Shown here: positions 45,326 to 58,184 of the stretch, one piece after another
Layout: every line of letters begins with the position of its first letter
Numbering within the stretch: position 1 is the first letter of the stretch
From: Microstegium vimineum
Taxonomy: Eukaryota; Streptophyta; Magnoliopsida; Poales; Poaceae
DNA: 64,000 bases
NCBI GenBank assembly: GCA_022036555.1
Contig: CM039134.1
Coordinates: 10,540,818-10,604,817, forward strand
Direction of reading: 5' to 3'
The notes under the pieces: generated by a model
Database searches by the model: none
What the model saw: only the letters and a program-made list of their open reading frames with translations
What the model was told of the DNA's origin: nothing
Program-made: the position numbers and the translations under genes

Positions 45326-46790
45326 TGTCGGGTACAAAGGTAAGGGGTACCTTAAACCCTTCGATAATTAAACGCTTAAACATAGCAACCATTTTTAAGA
45401 CAGGAATCAACCAACCGCTCAAATCGACAAACAAGGGCCCATCACACGAAAGCCCCCTGCGCCGGCGATATCGACCAGTCGTGGGCCGGCCCGCTTCTGG
45501 AAAAATGACAGACCACGGGTCGAACGAACGACCCCTCCGCCTCCACCTCGACGCCGAATGACGGACCGGGGGTCGAACGAACGACCCCTCCGCCTCCACC
45601 TCGACGCCGGATGACGGACCGGGGGACGAACGAATGACCCCTCCGCCTCCACCTCGACGCCGGATGACGGACCGGCGGTCGAACAAACGACCCCCCCCCC
45701 CCCGCCTCCACCTCGACGCCGGATGACGGACCGGGGGTCGGACGAACGACCCCTCCGCCTCCACCTCGACGCCGGATGACGGACCGGGGGTCGAACGAAC
45801 GACCCCTCCGCCTCTACCTCGACCTCTCCGACTCCGTCACTACTCTAACGGATGGAAAGGGGTCGAACGAACGACCCCCGGACAGGAAGCTCGATCAGCC
45901 CAACTGCTCCCGGTATGGGTTAAAGGGAATCCGCCTAACGCCATGGGCGCCCACGACCGCAGTCAAATCCATCAACTCACCGCCATGTCCCTGACTCCCG
46001 TCAACTGTGCTGCCGCTGTAACCACGTCGCGAGTATGGACTCCAGAGGCACCCCTCGAGACGTGAACAGGACGGCCCTCGACGACGTCTTCAGGACACGA
46101 CAAGGCCACCCCGGTCTCGACCCCACCCCTCGACCGGGGGGCTCGACCCCTACCTCCAACAACTCCGGTATGGGGCCTGTCCCATCCGCCCCGTCCCGCT
46201 TCAACTGTGGGACTCGCGCCCGTCTGCGGAGGGACGACCCTGCTGTGCCGCGACGTGCCGCGACGTCTAGTCTACTGTCACCACGCCCCGGAGCGCCAGA
46301 AGGACGTGAAGACCACGCCGTCACAGTGATTGACGTCCCTTCATCAACACTATGACGCGGACATGCCTCCCATGCTACAACAGTTTAGGACCCTGTACCC
46401 TCGGGCCTCTCCCTGGTCTATAAAAGGGGACGCCGAGGTAGAAAAAAGGGAGATCGGTATCTCTGGACTTTCAGACGACTCCACACTCAGACTTCATACA
46501 CCCCGTTACTTGATCGATCCCTCGAGCAACCAACCGACTGCCTAGGATAGCCCTGCTAGCCTTAGGCCACAGCTCACTCTGAGCAACCCCGTGTAAACCA
46601 GCTTGTACCCCCCTGTACGAGCACTTCGGTGCGAGATAATACAAGTCATCCTCCCCCGCTGGACGTAGGGCCTTTTTTGCCCGAACCAGGATAAATCTTG
46701 TGTCCTTCTTGCATCACATCTGGGAGAGGGAGCACGCAATATACAAATTTACTAGCCGGTGGTCTTGACCCCCGGGTCATAACACCGACA
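45326..46790 (+). repeat. 5' LTR of element 2
   Basis: 1,465 bp. TATAAAAG at 46419-46426 is the likely promoter TATA box. It includes the six-unit 53-bp tandem array at 45507-45825. Confidence 0.92.
45507..45825. repeat. 53-bp tandem array (six units) in the 5' LTR
   Basis: Unit begins GACGGACCGGGGGTCGAACG and ends CACCTCGACGCCGGAT. Each unit contains the inverted pair GGGGTCG...CGACCCC around AACGAA. The fourth unit has an expanded C run. Confidence 0.9.
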
Positions 46791-46792
46791 GT

Positions 46793-46810
46793 TGGCGCGC
46801 CAGGTAGGGG
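46793..46810 (+). promoter_or_regulatory. Primer-binding site of element 2
   Basis: TGGCGCGCCAGGTAGGGG two bases after the 5' LTR, identical to that of element 1. Confidence 0.85.
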
Positions 46811-46960
46811 GATTTGCGTGTCGATCAACTCCGAACTACTCTCTCAGATGGATTCCACGATCCCATCACTTTCATTCACCACCGTCGTCTGGTTTGGCAG
46901 TCTAGGGTTCATATCCACGGGCCAGGGCCACTACATAGTCTTTCCTTCGGTTCGTGGCAT

Positions 46961-49354
46961 GGACAACAGCAGCTCCGGTACGCCGGGGCCAAGCAGGATC
47001 AGGCGACGGTCCCTCCACTTGCGCCTTTTGCCTGCGATCAGGAGGATGCACGAGCGACTCCGACGTGCTGGTCACCGTGCGGATCCCGAGACGCCGGATG
47101 TCGTTTCCCCGGCCTCAGCTGGTGACACAGTTCCTCCCCTCGGGAGCCTGTTTGACCCATGCTTGCGGGTCGGGGACGGGCACCTCTCTGAGCATGACGT
47201 TGGCTCTGCCGTATCGTCATCCCAGGAGGTCCCCGTGGCCTCTCCGACACACTCGACCCCGCCACCACCGCGTAGCCCGTTTCCATATGGGCTCCGCAAC
47301 AGCGCAAGACTTTGTTCTGCCCTCGCAGGACTGCAGATACAGACACGTTGCGGGTCTCCAGATACCCCGTCGCGTGCGACGGTTAACCCCGTCACCACCC
47401 CTCCACCGGGCGAGCACCCGGAGCCAAGACGAGCCCCGACCTGGGGCACGTTGCGGCGACGCCTGGCGGAATAGCGCAGAGGATATTTCCCCCACTTCTA
47501 CCACGCCGACCCCGACTCGGACTCCCCCGATGAGGATTACGATCCTACCCGGGAATGCTTCCACCTCGACGGTCAGGCTGACCCCCAGGACGACATCGAC
47601 GACACCGCGGCCACAGATGAAGGAGGAGGGGGCAATGCCACACCAGCTCGAGACGCCGACCCCCCGAGTCCTGACAAAGCCGATCCACCTCCGGACGTCC
47701 AAATCACGCAAGTCCGAGAGCTACTCGGCAAGCTCGAGGAGGAACGTCTACGACTTCAGCAGCTCGAGCACGCCCTCGAGCGAGATCGCGGGCGCCCGCA
47801 GGGTGGAGTAGCTCGCGAGCGGGCCCGGGAAGTCCATCGACAAATCGTCGAGGAGGGGGCAAACGAACCCCGCGTCTACAACCGCGCCAGCCAAAATGTC
47901 GTTGCGGCCGCTATGCTGCTTCGCGACATGCCGGCGCCGTTGACACCCCAAGCACGACACATCAGGAATGAAATCCAGGGGCTTCTCCAAACTGCGGCTG
48001 TGCAGCAGGCGGAGAGCTCGGCCTCGAGGCGTCGAGGGGCCGCCTCCGAGCGTCAGGAAGTACCCCCTCGACAAAATCAAGAGGTATCCGTCCACCAGGA
48101 CAGAGCACCCCAAGGCCAAGTAGAGCGACGACCAGTTCGAGAACGCATCGTCGACGATCGACCACCGCGTGTGAACAATCGACGCCGGTACGACGACGCC
48201 GAGGCTCGAGGTTATAGCGCTCACCAAGGTGGGTGCTACGACAGCGACGAAGACTGATGTCGATCCCCGGAGCCACCAGGCCCCGGGTCTTCGGCAGAAC
48301 CATCCGGCGGACCGCCTTACCTGTCTGTTTCCATCCACCCACCAGCCTAGTCAAGTACAATGGCGAAACCAAGCTGGAGCTCTGGCTTGCTGATTTCAGG
48401 CTAGCATGTCAGTTAGGAGGAGCCGACAACGACCACGTCATCATCCGACAACTCCCACTCTTCCTCTCCGACACCGATCGCAGATGGATCGAGGAGCTAC
48501 CCCTGGACTTGATCCAAGACTGGCCTGACCTAGTCAGGATCTTCGAGGGAAACTTCAAGGGCACCTACGAGCGGCCAGGCAACCCCTGGGATCTCCGCAG
48601 CTGCAAGCAGAAGCCAGGGGAGACCCTCCGCGCCTTCACCCGACGGTTCTCGAGGCAGGGTACCACATTAACCCACATCTCCGACCATGAGGTCATCACG
48701 ACATTCATCGCCGGAACAACCTGCAAGGAGCTGGTGCGGGAGCTGGGACAAAACACCCCCAAGACCGCCAACGAGCTCATGGACATCATCGCCAACTACG
48801 CAGCTGCCGAGGAAGCCGTTGGCGCGTTCTTCCAGATACCTCCAGACAAGGGGAAGGGAAAGGCGGACGAGCCCGGGGGCTCTGACAACGGGCCCAAGAA
48901 GAACAATAGGCCCAGAAGGAACAACAACGGCAACGGCGGTAAGAAGAAGAAAAAGAAGAATCAGCCGAGCCGACGCAACGTCGAGCCCGACGCCGAGCCC
49001 GACGATCTTGTCGCTGCAGTAGACAAGAAGAAGCCTCGAGGGCCCCCTCCCAACGGGGGCGTCTTCGACAAGATGCTGAAGGAGCCCTGTCCCTATCATA
49101 TGGGACCGGCCAACCACCGTCTCGAGGACTGTCGCATGCTTAGAAAGCACTTCATCCCTCCCGGCTTCAAGAAAGACGACGGCAAGGAAGATCCACCCTA
49201 CGACGTCCACGTCAAGGGCGATGGCAAGAAAGGGGGCTTCCCCGAAATTCACGACTGCTACATAATCTATGGGGGACCCTCGACTCGACTCAGCACGCGC
49301 CAGCGCAAGAGAGAGCGTCAAGAGGTCTTCTCCGTTCGAGCCCAGGCTCCTTGA
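46961..49354 (+). pseudogene. gag of element 2, disrupted
   Basis: Starts MDNSSSGTPGPSRIRRR. A long Pro/Ser-rich N-terminal part is followed by an acidic stretch, a short coiled coil (VRELLGKLEEERLRLQQLEHALERD as two blocks) and the conserved gag domain from about 48300 (LVKYNGETKLELWLADFRLACQ, FKGTYERPG, WDLRSCKQKPGE). The C-terminus is lysine-rich (KKKKKKN) with CPYHMGPANHRLEDC. It is interrupted by TAG at 47472-47474, TGA at 48255-48257 (tryptophan expected) and a 1-bp shift near 48283. The stop at 49352-49354 is also in frame with the protease and is probably a nonsense mutation. Confidence 0.8.
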
Positions 49355-50044
49355 TATCTCGACTGGTCACACACACCGATCACCTTCGACCAGGACGACC
49401 ACCCCGAGCACATCCCCAACACAGGGGTCTACCCGCTCGTCGTCGACCCAATCATACTCAACACCCGCCTCACAAAGGTACTTATGGATGGAGGAAGCAG
49501 CCTCAACATCATCTACGCCGAGACCCTCGACCTCCTGGGGATCCTGAGGACCATGCTCCTGCCCAGCGCGGGGGGATTCCACGGGATCGTTCCCGGGAAG
49601 AAGGCACTCCCGATCGGCCGCGTCAAACTACCCGTTTGTTTCGGCGTCCCCTCGAACTTCCGAAAGGAAGAGCTCACCTTTGAGGTGGTTGCGTTTCGTG
49701 GCATCTACCACGCCATCATCGGTCGACCGGGGTACGCCAAGTTCATGGCCATCCCGAACTACGCCTACCTCAAGTTGAAGATGACAGGGCCCACGGGGGT
49801 CATCACCGTCGGCACCTCCTACAAGCACGCATACGACTGCGACGTCGAATGTGTGGAAAGCGCCGAAGCTGTCGAAGAGTCGGCCATCCTCGCGGCCCTC
49901 AACGACTTGTCCAGGGAGATCCCCGACCCTAAGCGACACGCTGGCAACTTCAAGCCGGCGGAAGACACCAAGACCGTCCCGCTCGACCCCGGCCACACGG
50001 ATGGGAAGGTGCTGACAATCAGCGCCACCCTCGAGCCCAAATAG
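49355..50044 (+). pseudogene. Aspartic protease of element 2
   Basis: YLDWSHTPITF and PLVVDPIILNTRLTKVLMDGG lead to the active site DGGSSLNI. Then come GIVPGKKALPIGRVKLPV and AIIGRPGYAKFM. It would cleave the gag-pol polyprotein. The domain is intact, but its frame is separated from RT by a TAG at 50042-50044. Confidence 0.82.
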
Positions 50045-50050
50045 GAAGTC

Positions 50051-51265
50051 GTGCTCATCGACTTTCTCCGTACGAACGCCGACGTGTTTGCATGGAGCCC
50101 CTCGGATATGCCGGGCATTCCGAGGGAGGTCGCCGAGCACTCCTTGGACATCCGAGCCGGGTCCAAACCGGTGAAGCAACGGCTGCGCCGTTTCGACGAG
50201 GAGAAGCGTAGGATCATCGGGGAGGAGGTCGATAAGCTTTTGAAGGCCGGATTCATCAAGGGGGTACATCATCCCGAGTGGCTAGCAAATCCCGTACTTG
50301 TTAAGAAAAAGAATGGGAAGGATAGGATGTGTGTAGACTACACTAGTTTAAATAAAGCATGTCCCAAGGTTCCTTTCCCACTACCACGTATCGATCAAAT
50401 AGTAGATTCCACTGCGGGATGCGAAACTCTCTGCTTCCTTGACGCGTATTCTGGCTACCACCAAATAAAGATGAAGGAATCCAATCAGCTCGCGACTTCC
50501 TTCATCACCCCCTTTGGCATTTATTGCTACCTCACCATGCCCTTCGGTTTGCGAAACGCCAGGGCCACCTATCAGCGATGCATGCTCCACATCTTTGGGA
50601 AACACATAGGGCCAATCGTCAAAGCCTACGTCGATGACATCGTGGTCAAGTCCAAAACAGTCGGAAACCTGGTCGGAGATCTCGAGATCGCGTTTGGGTG
50701 CCTCCGGGCAAATCGCATAAAACTAAACCCTGAGAAGTGTGTCTTCGGAGTTCCTCGAGGCATGCTCCTAGGGTACATAGTTTCCCAATGCGGGATCGAG
50801 GCCAATCCCGAGAAGGTAACTGCAATCACAAGGATGGGCCCGATCAACGACCTCAAAAACGTACAAAGGGTTACGGGGTGCCTCGCCGCCCTCAGCCGGT
50901 TCATCTCGAGGCTCCGAGAGAAGGCCCTACCCCTTTACCGCCTCCTGAAGAAAACGGAACAATTTTTGTGGACCGCCGAGGCCGAGGAATCACTCTCAAA
51001 GCTCAAAGCCTTGCTCACCTCGTCACCTGTCTTGGTACCCCCGAGCCTGGCCGAGCCCCTCTTGCTCTATGTCGTAGCAACTACCCAGGTAGTTAGCGCT
51101 GCCGTAGTGGTCGAGAGGGCGGAAGAAGGACACACCCTGCCGGTTCAGAGGCCTGTCTACTTCGTAAGCGAGGTACTTTCGGAGACAAGACGAGATACCC
51201 CCACATCCAGAAGCTGTTGTACGGGATGGTCCTCACTCGGCGCAAGCTCTAGCACTATTTCCTAG
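50051..51265 (+). pseudogene. Reverse transcriptase of element 2
   Basis: Ty3/gypsy RT: HPEWLANPVLVKKKNGKDRM, CFLDAYSGYHQI, TMPFGLRNARATYQR, then the active site YVDDIVVKS and LNPEKCVFGV. The connection domain follows. The frame is lost between about 51190 and 51260 (RRDTPTSRSCC is out of frame; the family reads on towards the RNase H in another frame). The RT core itself appears intact. Confidence 0.88.
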
Positions 51266-51279
51266 GCCACCCGGTTACT

Positions 51280-52068
51280 GTGGTCTCATCTTTCCCCCTC
51301 GGAGAGATAATCCAGAACCGGGAGGCGTCTGGAAGAATCGCCAAGTGGTCGGTCGAGCTCATGGGGGAAACCCTCTCCTACGCACCTTGCAAGGCCATCA
51401 AGTCTCAGGTATTGGCAGATTTCGTTGCAGAATGGACCAACACCCAACTACCCCCAGCGCAAGTTCAGACCGAGCTCTGGACCATGTACTTCGACGGATC
51501 GTTGATGAAGACGGGGGCAGGCGCCGGATTGCTGTTCATATCACCCTCAGGGGTTCACATGCGCTACGTCATCCGTCTCCACTTCCCCGCCTCCAACAAC
51601 GTAGCCGAGTACGAGGCCCTCATCAACGGCCTACGCATCGCCATCGAGCTCGGGGTTCGACGCCTCGACGTGCGGGGGGACTCACAGTTGGTGATCGACC
51701 AAGTGATGAAAGATTCGAGCTGCCACGACCCCAAGATGGAAGCCTACTGCAAGGAGGTCCGAAAACTCGAGGACAAATTCTACGGTCTCGAGGTCAACCA
51801 CACCGCCCGCCGGTACAACGAAGCTGCCGACGAGCTGGCCAAAATCACGTCTACTCGAGGTACGGTTCCTCCCGACGTCTTCTCGAGGGACCTTCACAAG
51901 CCATCCGTCGACCTAAACTCGGGGGCTCCCACTCCCGAGCAAGGGGTCAATCCACCCCCCTTGACTGATCCCCCCTCGAACGGGGAAGAAGTCATGGAGA
52001 TCGACGGAACGGCCGCGGCGCCAACCCCCCCCGGACGGATTGGCGCGCACCCTACCTCGAGTATCTGA
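51280..52068 (+). pseudogene. RNase H of element 2
   Basis: The RNase H catalytic set is visible: YFDGSLMKTGAG, NNVAEYEALINGL, RGDSQLVIDQV and RRYNEAADELA. It degrades the RNA strand during reverse transcription. It lies one frame off from RT, and a second frameshift after about 52030 separates it from integrase. Confidence 0.85.
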
Positions 52069-52136
52069 CACGGGGCGAGCTCCCAGAGGACCGCACCGAG
52101 GCCCGCCGTATAGCCTGACGCGCCAAAACCTACGTC

Positions 52137-53261
52137 TTGTATGGGGACGGCCGCGAGCTGTATCGACGTAGCCCTTCCGGGGTACTTCAACGCTGCCTCA
52201 CCCTCGAGGAGGGGAGGGCATTGCTGAAGGATCTACACTCAGGGGCTTCCGGCCACCACGCGGCGCCAAGAACGCTGGTAGGAAGTGCCTTCCGACAAGG
52301 CTTCTATTGGCTAACGGCCGTCACCGACGCCACCAAACTCGTCCGATCTTGCAAGGGATGCCAATTCTACGCCAGGCAGACCCACCTACCCGCCCAAGCT
52401 CTTCAGATGATACCTATAACCTGGCCGTTCGCAGTATGGGGGCTCGACATGGTCGGCCCCCTGAAAAGAACCAAGGGTGGCCACACCCACCTCCTCGTGG
52501 CTATAGACAAGTTCTCGAAGTGGATCGAGGCTCGACCCATCGCCAACATCTAGTCTCGACAAGCCGTGTTATTCTTCACCGACATCATCCACTGCTTCGG
52601 GGTCCCCAACGTCATCATCACCGACAACGACACTCAGTTCATCGGCCAAAAGTTCCTGGACTTCTGTGACCACCACCACATCAGGGTGAATTGGTCTGCA
52701 GTCGCCCACCCTCGAACTAACGGCCAGGTCAAGCGCGCCAATGGTATGGTTTTGCAGGGCCTCAAGCCAAGGATCTTCGACCGGCTGAACAGACACGGCA
52801 AGAGATGGGTCGATGAGCTGCCCACTGTTCTATGGAGTCTCCGAACGACACCAAGTCGAGCCACGGGGTTCTCCCCGTTCTTCTTGGTCTACGGGTCCGA
52901 GGCCATCCTCCCCACCGACCTCGAGTACGGGTCCCCTCGACTAAAAGCCTACAACGAGCAAGCCAACACAGCAGCCCGAGAGGACTCCCTCAACCAGCTC
53001 GGGGAAGCTCGAGACGTGGCCCTCTTTAAGTCGGCAAAGTACCAGCAGACGCTGCGGCGCTACCATGACAAAAACGTACGCAAAAGGGACCTCAACGTCG
53101 GCGACCTCGTTCTACGCCGCCGACAAAGCAACAAGGGGCGTCACAAGCTGACGCCACCTAGGGAGGGACCCTTCATCGTGGCAGAGGTGCTGAAGCCCGA
53201 CACTTACAAACTGAAGAACGAAAAGGGCGAGATCCTCACCAACGCGTGGAATATCGAATAG
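52137..53261 (+). pseudogene. Integrase of element 2, catalytic Glu changed
   Basis: An HHCC-type zinc-binding N-terminus (GASGHHAAPRT, CKGCQFYAR) is followed by the DDE core: WGLDMVGPL, ITDNDTQFIG and NGQVKRANGM. In the last motif the family has Glu (NGQVER); here codon 52731-52733 is AAG, Lys, so the third catalytic acid is lost. A TAG at 52551-52553 also interrupts the core. The C-terminal part (NVGDLVLRRR, GPFIVAEVL) resembles the usual DNA-binding tail. Confidence 0.88.
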
Positions 53262-53839
53262 CTACGTCATTTCTATCCCTAAGGCCTCGACGCCTTGTAC
53301 ATTTCCCGCATTATGTACACTTATCGTATCATGAATGAATAAAATGTTCTCGAAATACATTCTACATTCGTTCATAACTCTGAGGTAGCCTCGACTCTGC
53401 CCTGGCAAAGTCAAGCCTCCCTCGAGGGCTGACAGGTGGGGACCCCCCTCCTAAGTCCTCTAAAAACTCGAACGTTTTTTCGAAACTTGGCTTTCCCTCT
53501 CGATCTTTGCCCCAAGTACGCTTCATGGCTAAGTAAAGACGCCTCGAACTCCCTAAGGGTCGCGGGCCATCGAGCCGGGGACTCTCCTACGCCTCAGGGC
53601 TACGATATCCCTACTCGCTCCCCCCTTCCAGGGATACGAGCGTGCGTCGAACACTTAGTCCACAAGCGATGACTCAGGCAAAGAAAGGCAGAGATAGCTC
53701 GAGAAATAGAAATAACAAAACGCATCTCGAACAAAATCCATTAAATATAAAAAGCCCTCGGGGGCTCGGCATTGTATCATTACAAAAGCCTAACTATTAC
53801 ATGGACCTTTTTGTCTAGATTTGGCTCGCAGGCCTAGGG
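53262..53839. other. Spacer between integrase and antisense gene
   Basis: No gene. AATAAA-like signals occur (AATGAATAAAATG at about 53332-53344) downstream of integrase. Confidence 0.4.
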
Positions 53840-56800
53840 CTACTCAGCGCCATCTCCGTCCGCCGAAGGGAGCACTTCAGGCTCGAAGAGTTTTGCCAGC
53901 TCGCCTCCGGGCACCTCCGCAAGCTCGATCAGCTCGTGGCACCTCGCGTCGTTCTCTTCGTCAGTCAGCCTCGGGTCGGTGACGAACCCGCTGGCGACGA
54001 CGCTGAGGTCGTAATTGTAGCCCGAGCGGACGACCGCGAGCGCCCGCTTCACGCCCACATGCAGGGCAGCACGGACGTGCTCCGTCACCTCCTGCGTCAT
54101 GGAGTAGAAGCGACGCAGCAGGGAGTCTCCTCGAGTGTTGCCCTCGATCGCCAGCTCCGGCTCGACCCCGAGGTCATCGCAGAAGGAGGAGATGGCGCCC
54201 TCGAGCCTCTCGTTAAGGCCCGCCTCCGCCCCGAGGAGGCCATGAAGACTCGTCAGGTCCTCGTGGGCTCGGGCCTTGTCTGCTGCGAGGTCTACCAAAA
54301 CAAACACATAACTAGGTCAAAACCAAAAGAGCAGGAAAAGGGTCGCGACCGGGCAGACTTAGCAACACTTTCAAAGAACTTACCTTGGGCATGCGCCTCC
54401 AGGGTGACGTAGCCTTGCTCGGTCCTTTCGAGTTGGCGGCGGACGTCGACGAGCTCGGCGGCCTGGTCACCAACTCTAGCCTGGAGGTCCTCGATGACCT
54501 TGCCAGCGTCATCGAGGGCTCTCTTCTGGTTGGCCGCCACCACCCCCAGAGAGGCCACCCGGGTCCGAGCCTTCTCCTCCGCAACGGCCAGCGCGTCGCG
54601 TTTGTGGGAGACGGCATCGACATCCCCCTGGAGCCCCCGGATGCTCTCCGCAGCCCGGGCCAGCTCCTCCTTCAGCCGGGCGGCCTCCTCCTCCGCCTGG
54701 CGCTGGGCCTCCAGGGCAGCATCCCGCTGCTGCCCAACCTTAATGACCGCCTGGAGGGCGTCGTCGATCTTCGACTGCGCCGTCTCCTGGGCGGCCCGGG
54801 CAGCCTCCTGTACGGCCATCACCCCGGCCCTCGCGTGGGCGACTTTGGACTCGGCCTCCTCTCGCGCGGTTGCCGCCTCGGCTCTTGCCTGGGCGGCCTC
54901 GGCCTCCGCCTTCTCCAGCGAAGTACGGAGGGCGGGGAGCTGCTCCTGCGTCCGGAGGATGAACTGGGACTTGTCGTACGACCTCGCCCTCAGCGTCTGA
55001 CGAGGGTGAAAAGGAAGATCATTAGAAAAGAACAGTCAGGCAATCCGAGCAAAGTCAAAGTAAGAACGAAACTCACCTCCATCCCCCGACACATGTCCAC
55101 GGCAGCAACCTATGCGGCAAGGCGCACCGAGTGCTCGACCCACGCCCGGAACTCCTCCAGGTGCTCCCACGTCCGGAGCTCAGCCTCGTCGTCGAGCTTG
55201 AGGAAGGGTTGCCCGGGGTTTCGAGGGTCCACCAGCTCGAGGGTCTCCTGCCCCCAGAACGCGCTGCGGCGGTCGATCCTCTCTTGGACCTCCCGCATAA
55301 CGCCCCGACGCACCTCAGTGCCACCCCCGTGGCGTGCCACCCTCTCTGTCCAGGCGAAGAAGGGAGAAGCCCCCTCGAGCTGGGCTCTCCCAGCCTCGGG
55401 GCCACCCTGCGAGGACGTCGACGGTCCCGCCGAGCCATCACCCCCGGGCAGGGGAAGTCCCGGCTGGGAGAACAACCCTACACGGTGAAAAAGACAAAAC
55501 GGTTAGTACCTAATACCGCAAGCTCACTGCGGGTCGGCCAAAGTCGGAGGACGAATTACCTCGAGACGACGACTGCTCGACGTCGAAGCGAGGCTGACCC
55601 AACTCCGGTCCCGACAAAGGGGCCCCCGCCGTGGCCATCTCCCCCGGGCCCACCAGCTCGGCCACCATCTCGGCCACCTCCTCCGCGGTGGGCTCCTCCA
55701 CCGGCGACTTCACCTCCGGTGCGGCAGCAGCAGCACCCCTGCGCTCACGCTGGTGGCGCGCCTCCAACGAAGCGAGGCTCTCGGGCCACCGCCCCGGAGT
55801 CGGGCGAGCCGGGGTCTCCTCCTCGTCCGCGAAGCCCACGTCCACCACCTCCACCTCGGCGGCGGCTTGGGGCTCGACCCCCTCAGTCATGTCTGCCGTC
55901 GACGCGGGCCCCGCGCCTTTCGAGGCGCTGGGTGCGCCTCCCTCCGACGGGTGGGTGGCCGCGGCTTCACCCGCCACTTCAGCGGACCTCGCCGGCGGGG
56001 CGGACAGGCCCGTCTCCTCTCCCGCTTGGGCCAGCGCCGAGGCAACCTGCGCTACCCCTCACTCCATCGCCTCCCGGGCCCTGGCCGCCCACGCCACCTC
56101 TGGGGTGAGCGTCGAAGGGGACAGAGCAGCGGGACTGGCCTCGACAGTCGCCTCGACTGCAGCCTCCATCCTCAGCCTCTTGGCCGGGGCAAGGGACGCG
56201 TCCTCTGCCGAGCGCTTCGACCTGAAAAAGAGACCCATGCACAACGGTAAGCATGAGTCGTGAGCAACAAAAAGAAAAATATAATAAATACCCTCGATCG
56301 GCAGAAAAGCAACTTACCCCTTCGGGGCCAAGGGGTTCCAGCCAATGGACTTCAAGCCGCTCGGGGGCTTGAACGAAACGCGTCGGGAGCCACTCCTCCC
56401 GCGGTCCGCGGCGAGGGTCGAGGCCGCTCCCGGCGCTGTCTCCTGGACAAGGACCGACGACGACCCCGTCATCCCCCTGCTGACTTCCTCCTGCGCCGAC
56501 GGGCCCGACGCCCGTGCGCTCGACCGGGTAGGCGCTGGGGGCGTGCCCGATCGACCCCCCGACGGGGATCGTGACGATCGCCCGCGCGTCTGCCGCGGCA
56601 CTTCGCCTTGAGGAGCCGCGGGGCGTTCCCCCCGCGGCTCGACCTCGCCAGTAGGGCCGACCTCAATGTCGACCCCTCTCCTCCCCCGGTTCCAACGGCC
56701 GCCCTCTGTTGTTCAGGCGCCGCTTGTTCCTCCTCGAGCCCTCCTCGCGGCTCGACCTCGCTCCACTCCCCCTCGCTCCACTCCTCCTCTTCCTCATCAT

Positions 56801-58008
56801 CCTCTTCCGAGGGCGATTCCTCCTCGGAAAGGCCGGCCCGCCTCTGCCGAGCCCGACGCTGCTCCCTCTCCTGCTTCTCTCGGGCCCTCTTGCCCTTGTC
56901 CTTCTTGGCCTGATCCTTGGACTTCTTGTCCTTCTCGGCTTGAAGGTGCCTCATCTGGGAGTCGCCCTTCTCCTCCTTCACGGGCGGTGGCGACTTCCGG
57001 AAGGTAACGTTCCCTTGGGGAACGCAAGGCAGTTAGGACGCAAGCAAAGAAGGTGAACAAGGCAAACATGAGAACGCTAACAGAGAAAGGGAGCCTTACC
57101 AGCTAGACGTATCCCTGGTCCGGCCTTATGGGAACGCTGGCGACGCTCGTGACCTCGAACCCGCCCGCGAAGGAGGCACGTACGCGGCGAGCCACCCTCT
57201 CGGGGGGTAGCTCGTCCCCCATGAGGCGGCACCCCGTGAGATCGACCCCCGGGCACATCTCGTCGAGGCGTAGGGGTCGAGCCATCAGCGGCACGACTCG
57301 CCGCAGATGGAAAGCCGAAGCGACGATGGCCGCCGTAAGTCCCGCCTTCTTCAGACACTCGATCGCGTCGAGCAGGTGGGTGAGGTGCGACTGCTTCCTC
57401 TTCTCGACTCCATACCTCCAGCAGTCGGACTTCGAGTCGATCGTCCTCCCGGTGTAGGCGGGGAGTAGGTCGTCGTCGTTCCTCATGTAGAACCACCCGG
57501 AATGCCATCCAGAGTGGCTTGACGAAAGCTTCGCCGGGATCCAGTTGTCCATCCGCTTGAGGGCGATGTTGCAGCACCCGGCCCTAACCGTCTTGCGGGT
57601 GCCGCGGCCGACCGACGCGTGGAAGAGGCTCGCCTCGAACAGGTGGAGCCACAACTCCCAGTGCGGCTCGATCCCGAGGTACCATTCGCACACGGCGGCG
57701 AAGACCGCCACGTGACAGATGCCCTTGGGGGTGAGGTGTTGAAGCTCCACGCTGTAGTGGTGGAGGATCCCGCGCAGAAGACGACTGGGAGGGGCGCCTA
57801 GCCCCGCTCGGTGGAAGACCTCGAAGCTAACCACGTATCCCTCCGGCGGATTGGGCTCGGCGTGCTCCAGCGGCGGCACCACCCACTCCGGCTAGTCGAC
57901 GGAGGTAACAGGCCGGAGGAGTCCGCTCTCCACCAAGTCACCCCGGCGCGCGGCGGTCACTAAGGACAGGAGCCAGGCGTCAAGGCCGAGCAGGCTGTAC
58001 CTGGCCAT
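53840..58008 (-). pseudogene. Antisense gene of element 2 ('putative gypsy type transposon' family), spliced, disrupted
   Basis: On the minus strand it starts MARYSLLGLDAWLLS. The N-terminal domain (57882-57103) has PEGYVVSFEVFHRAG, PPSRLLRGILHHYSVEL, SSSHSGWHSGWFYMRN and RPLRLDEMCPG. Next come a Lys/Glu-rich stretch (56981-56600), a Pro/Ala-rich acidic part, a conserved block (DPRNPGQPFLKLDDEAELRTW), a long coiled coil (54822-54380) and a C-terminus also found in element 1. Splice sites fit GT-AG: for example, donor at 57099, intron about 55078-55013, donor near 54385. A TAG at 57892-57894 interrupts the start. Function unknown; residues of a transposase catalytic site are not evident. Confidence 0.68.
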
Positions 58009-58184
58009 GGGAGCAAGGAGGCTGACGCGCTCGGGTGTGGGGGCAGAAGGTACGTTCCCAATCTCTCCTCTCTTTTCTCTCGCGTGCGCAGAGGTCCGGC
58101 TCAAAGGGCGTCTAAGGCAACAGCGGGAAGAAGGAGGCAGGGAAGGCAAATGCGAGAAAGGAGCGGCCGACTCCTCACCTCCGG

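Noticed and set aside
45282..45764. 160-aa minus-strand ORF with repeating RRGGG-type motifs
   Set aside because: It is a translation of the 53-bp tandem array in the LTR; the same ORF appears in the 3' LTR.
48668..50272. Long minus-strand ORFs opposite gag, protease and RT
   Set aside because: They are shadows of the sense-strand coding sequence with no domain of their own, unlike the antisense gene further on.
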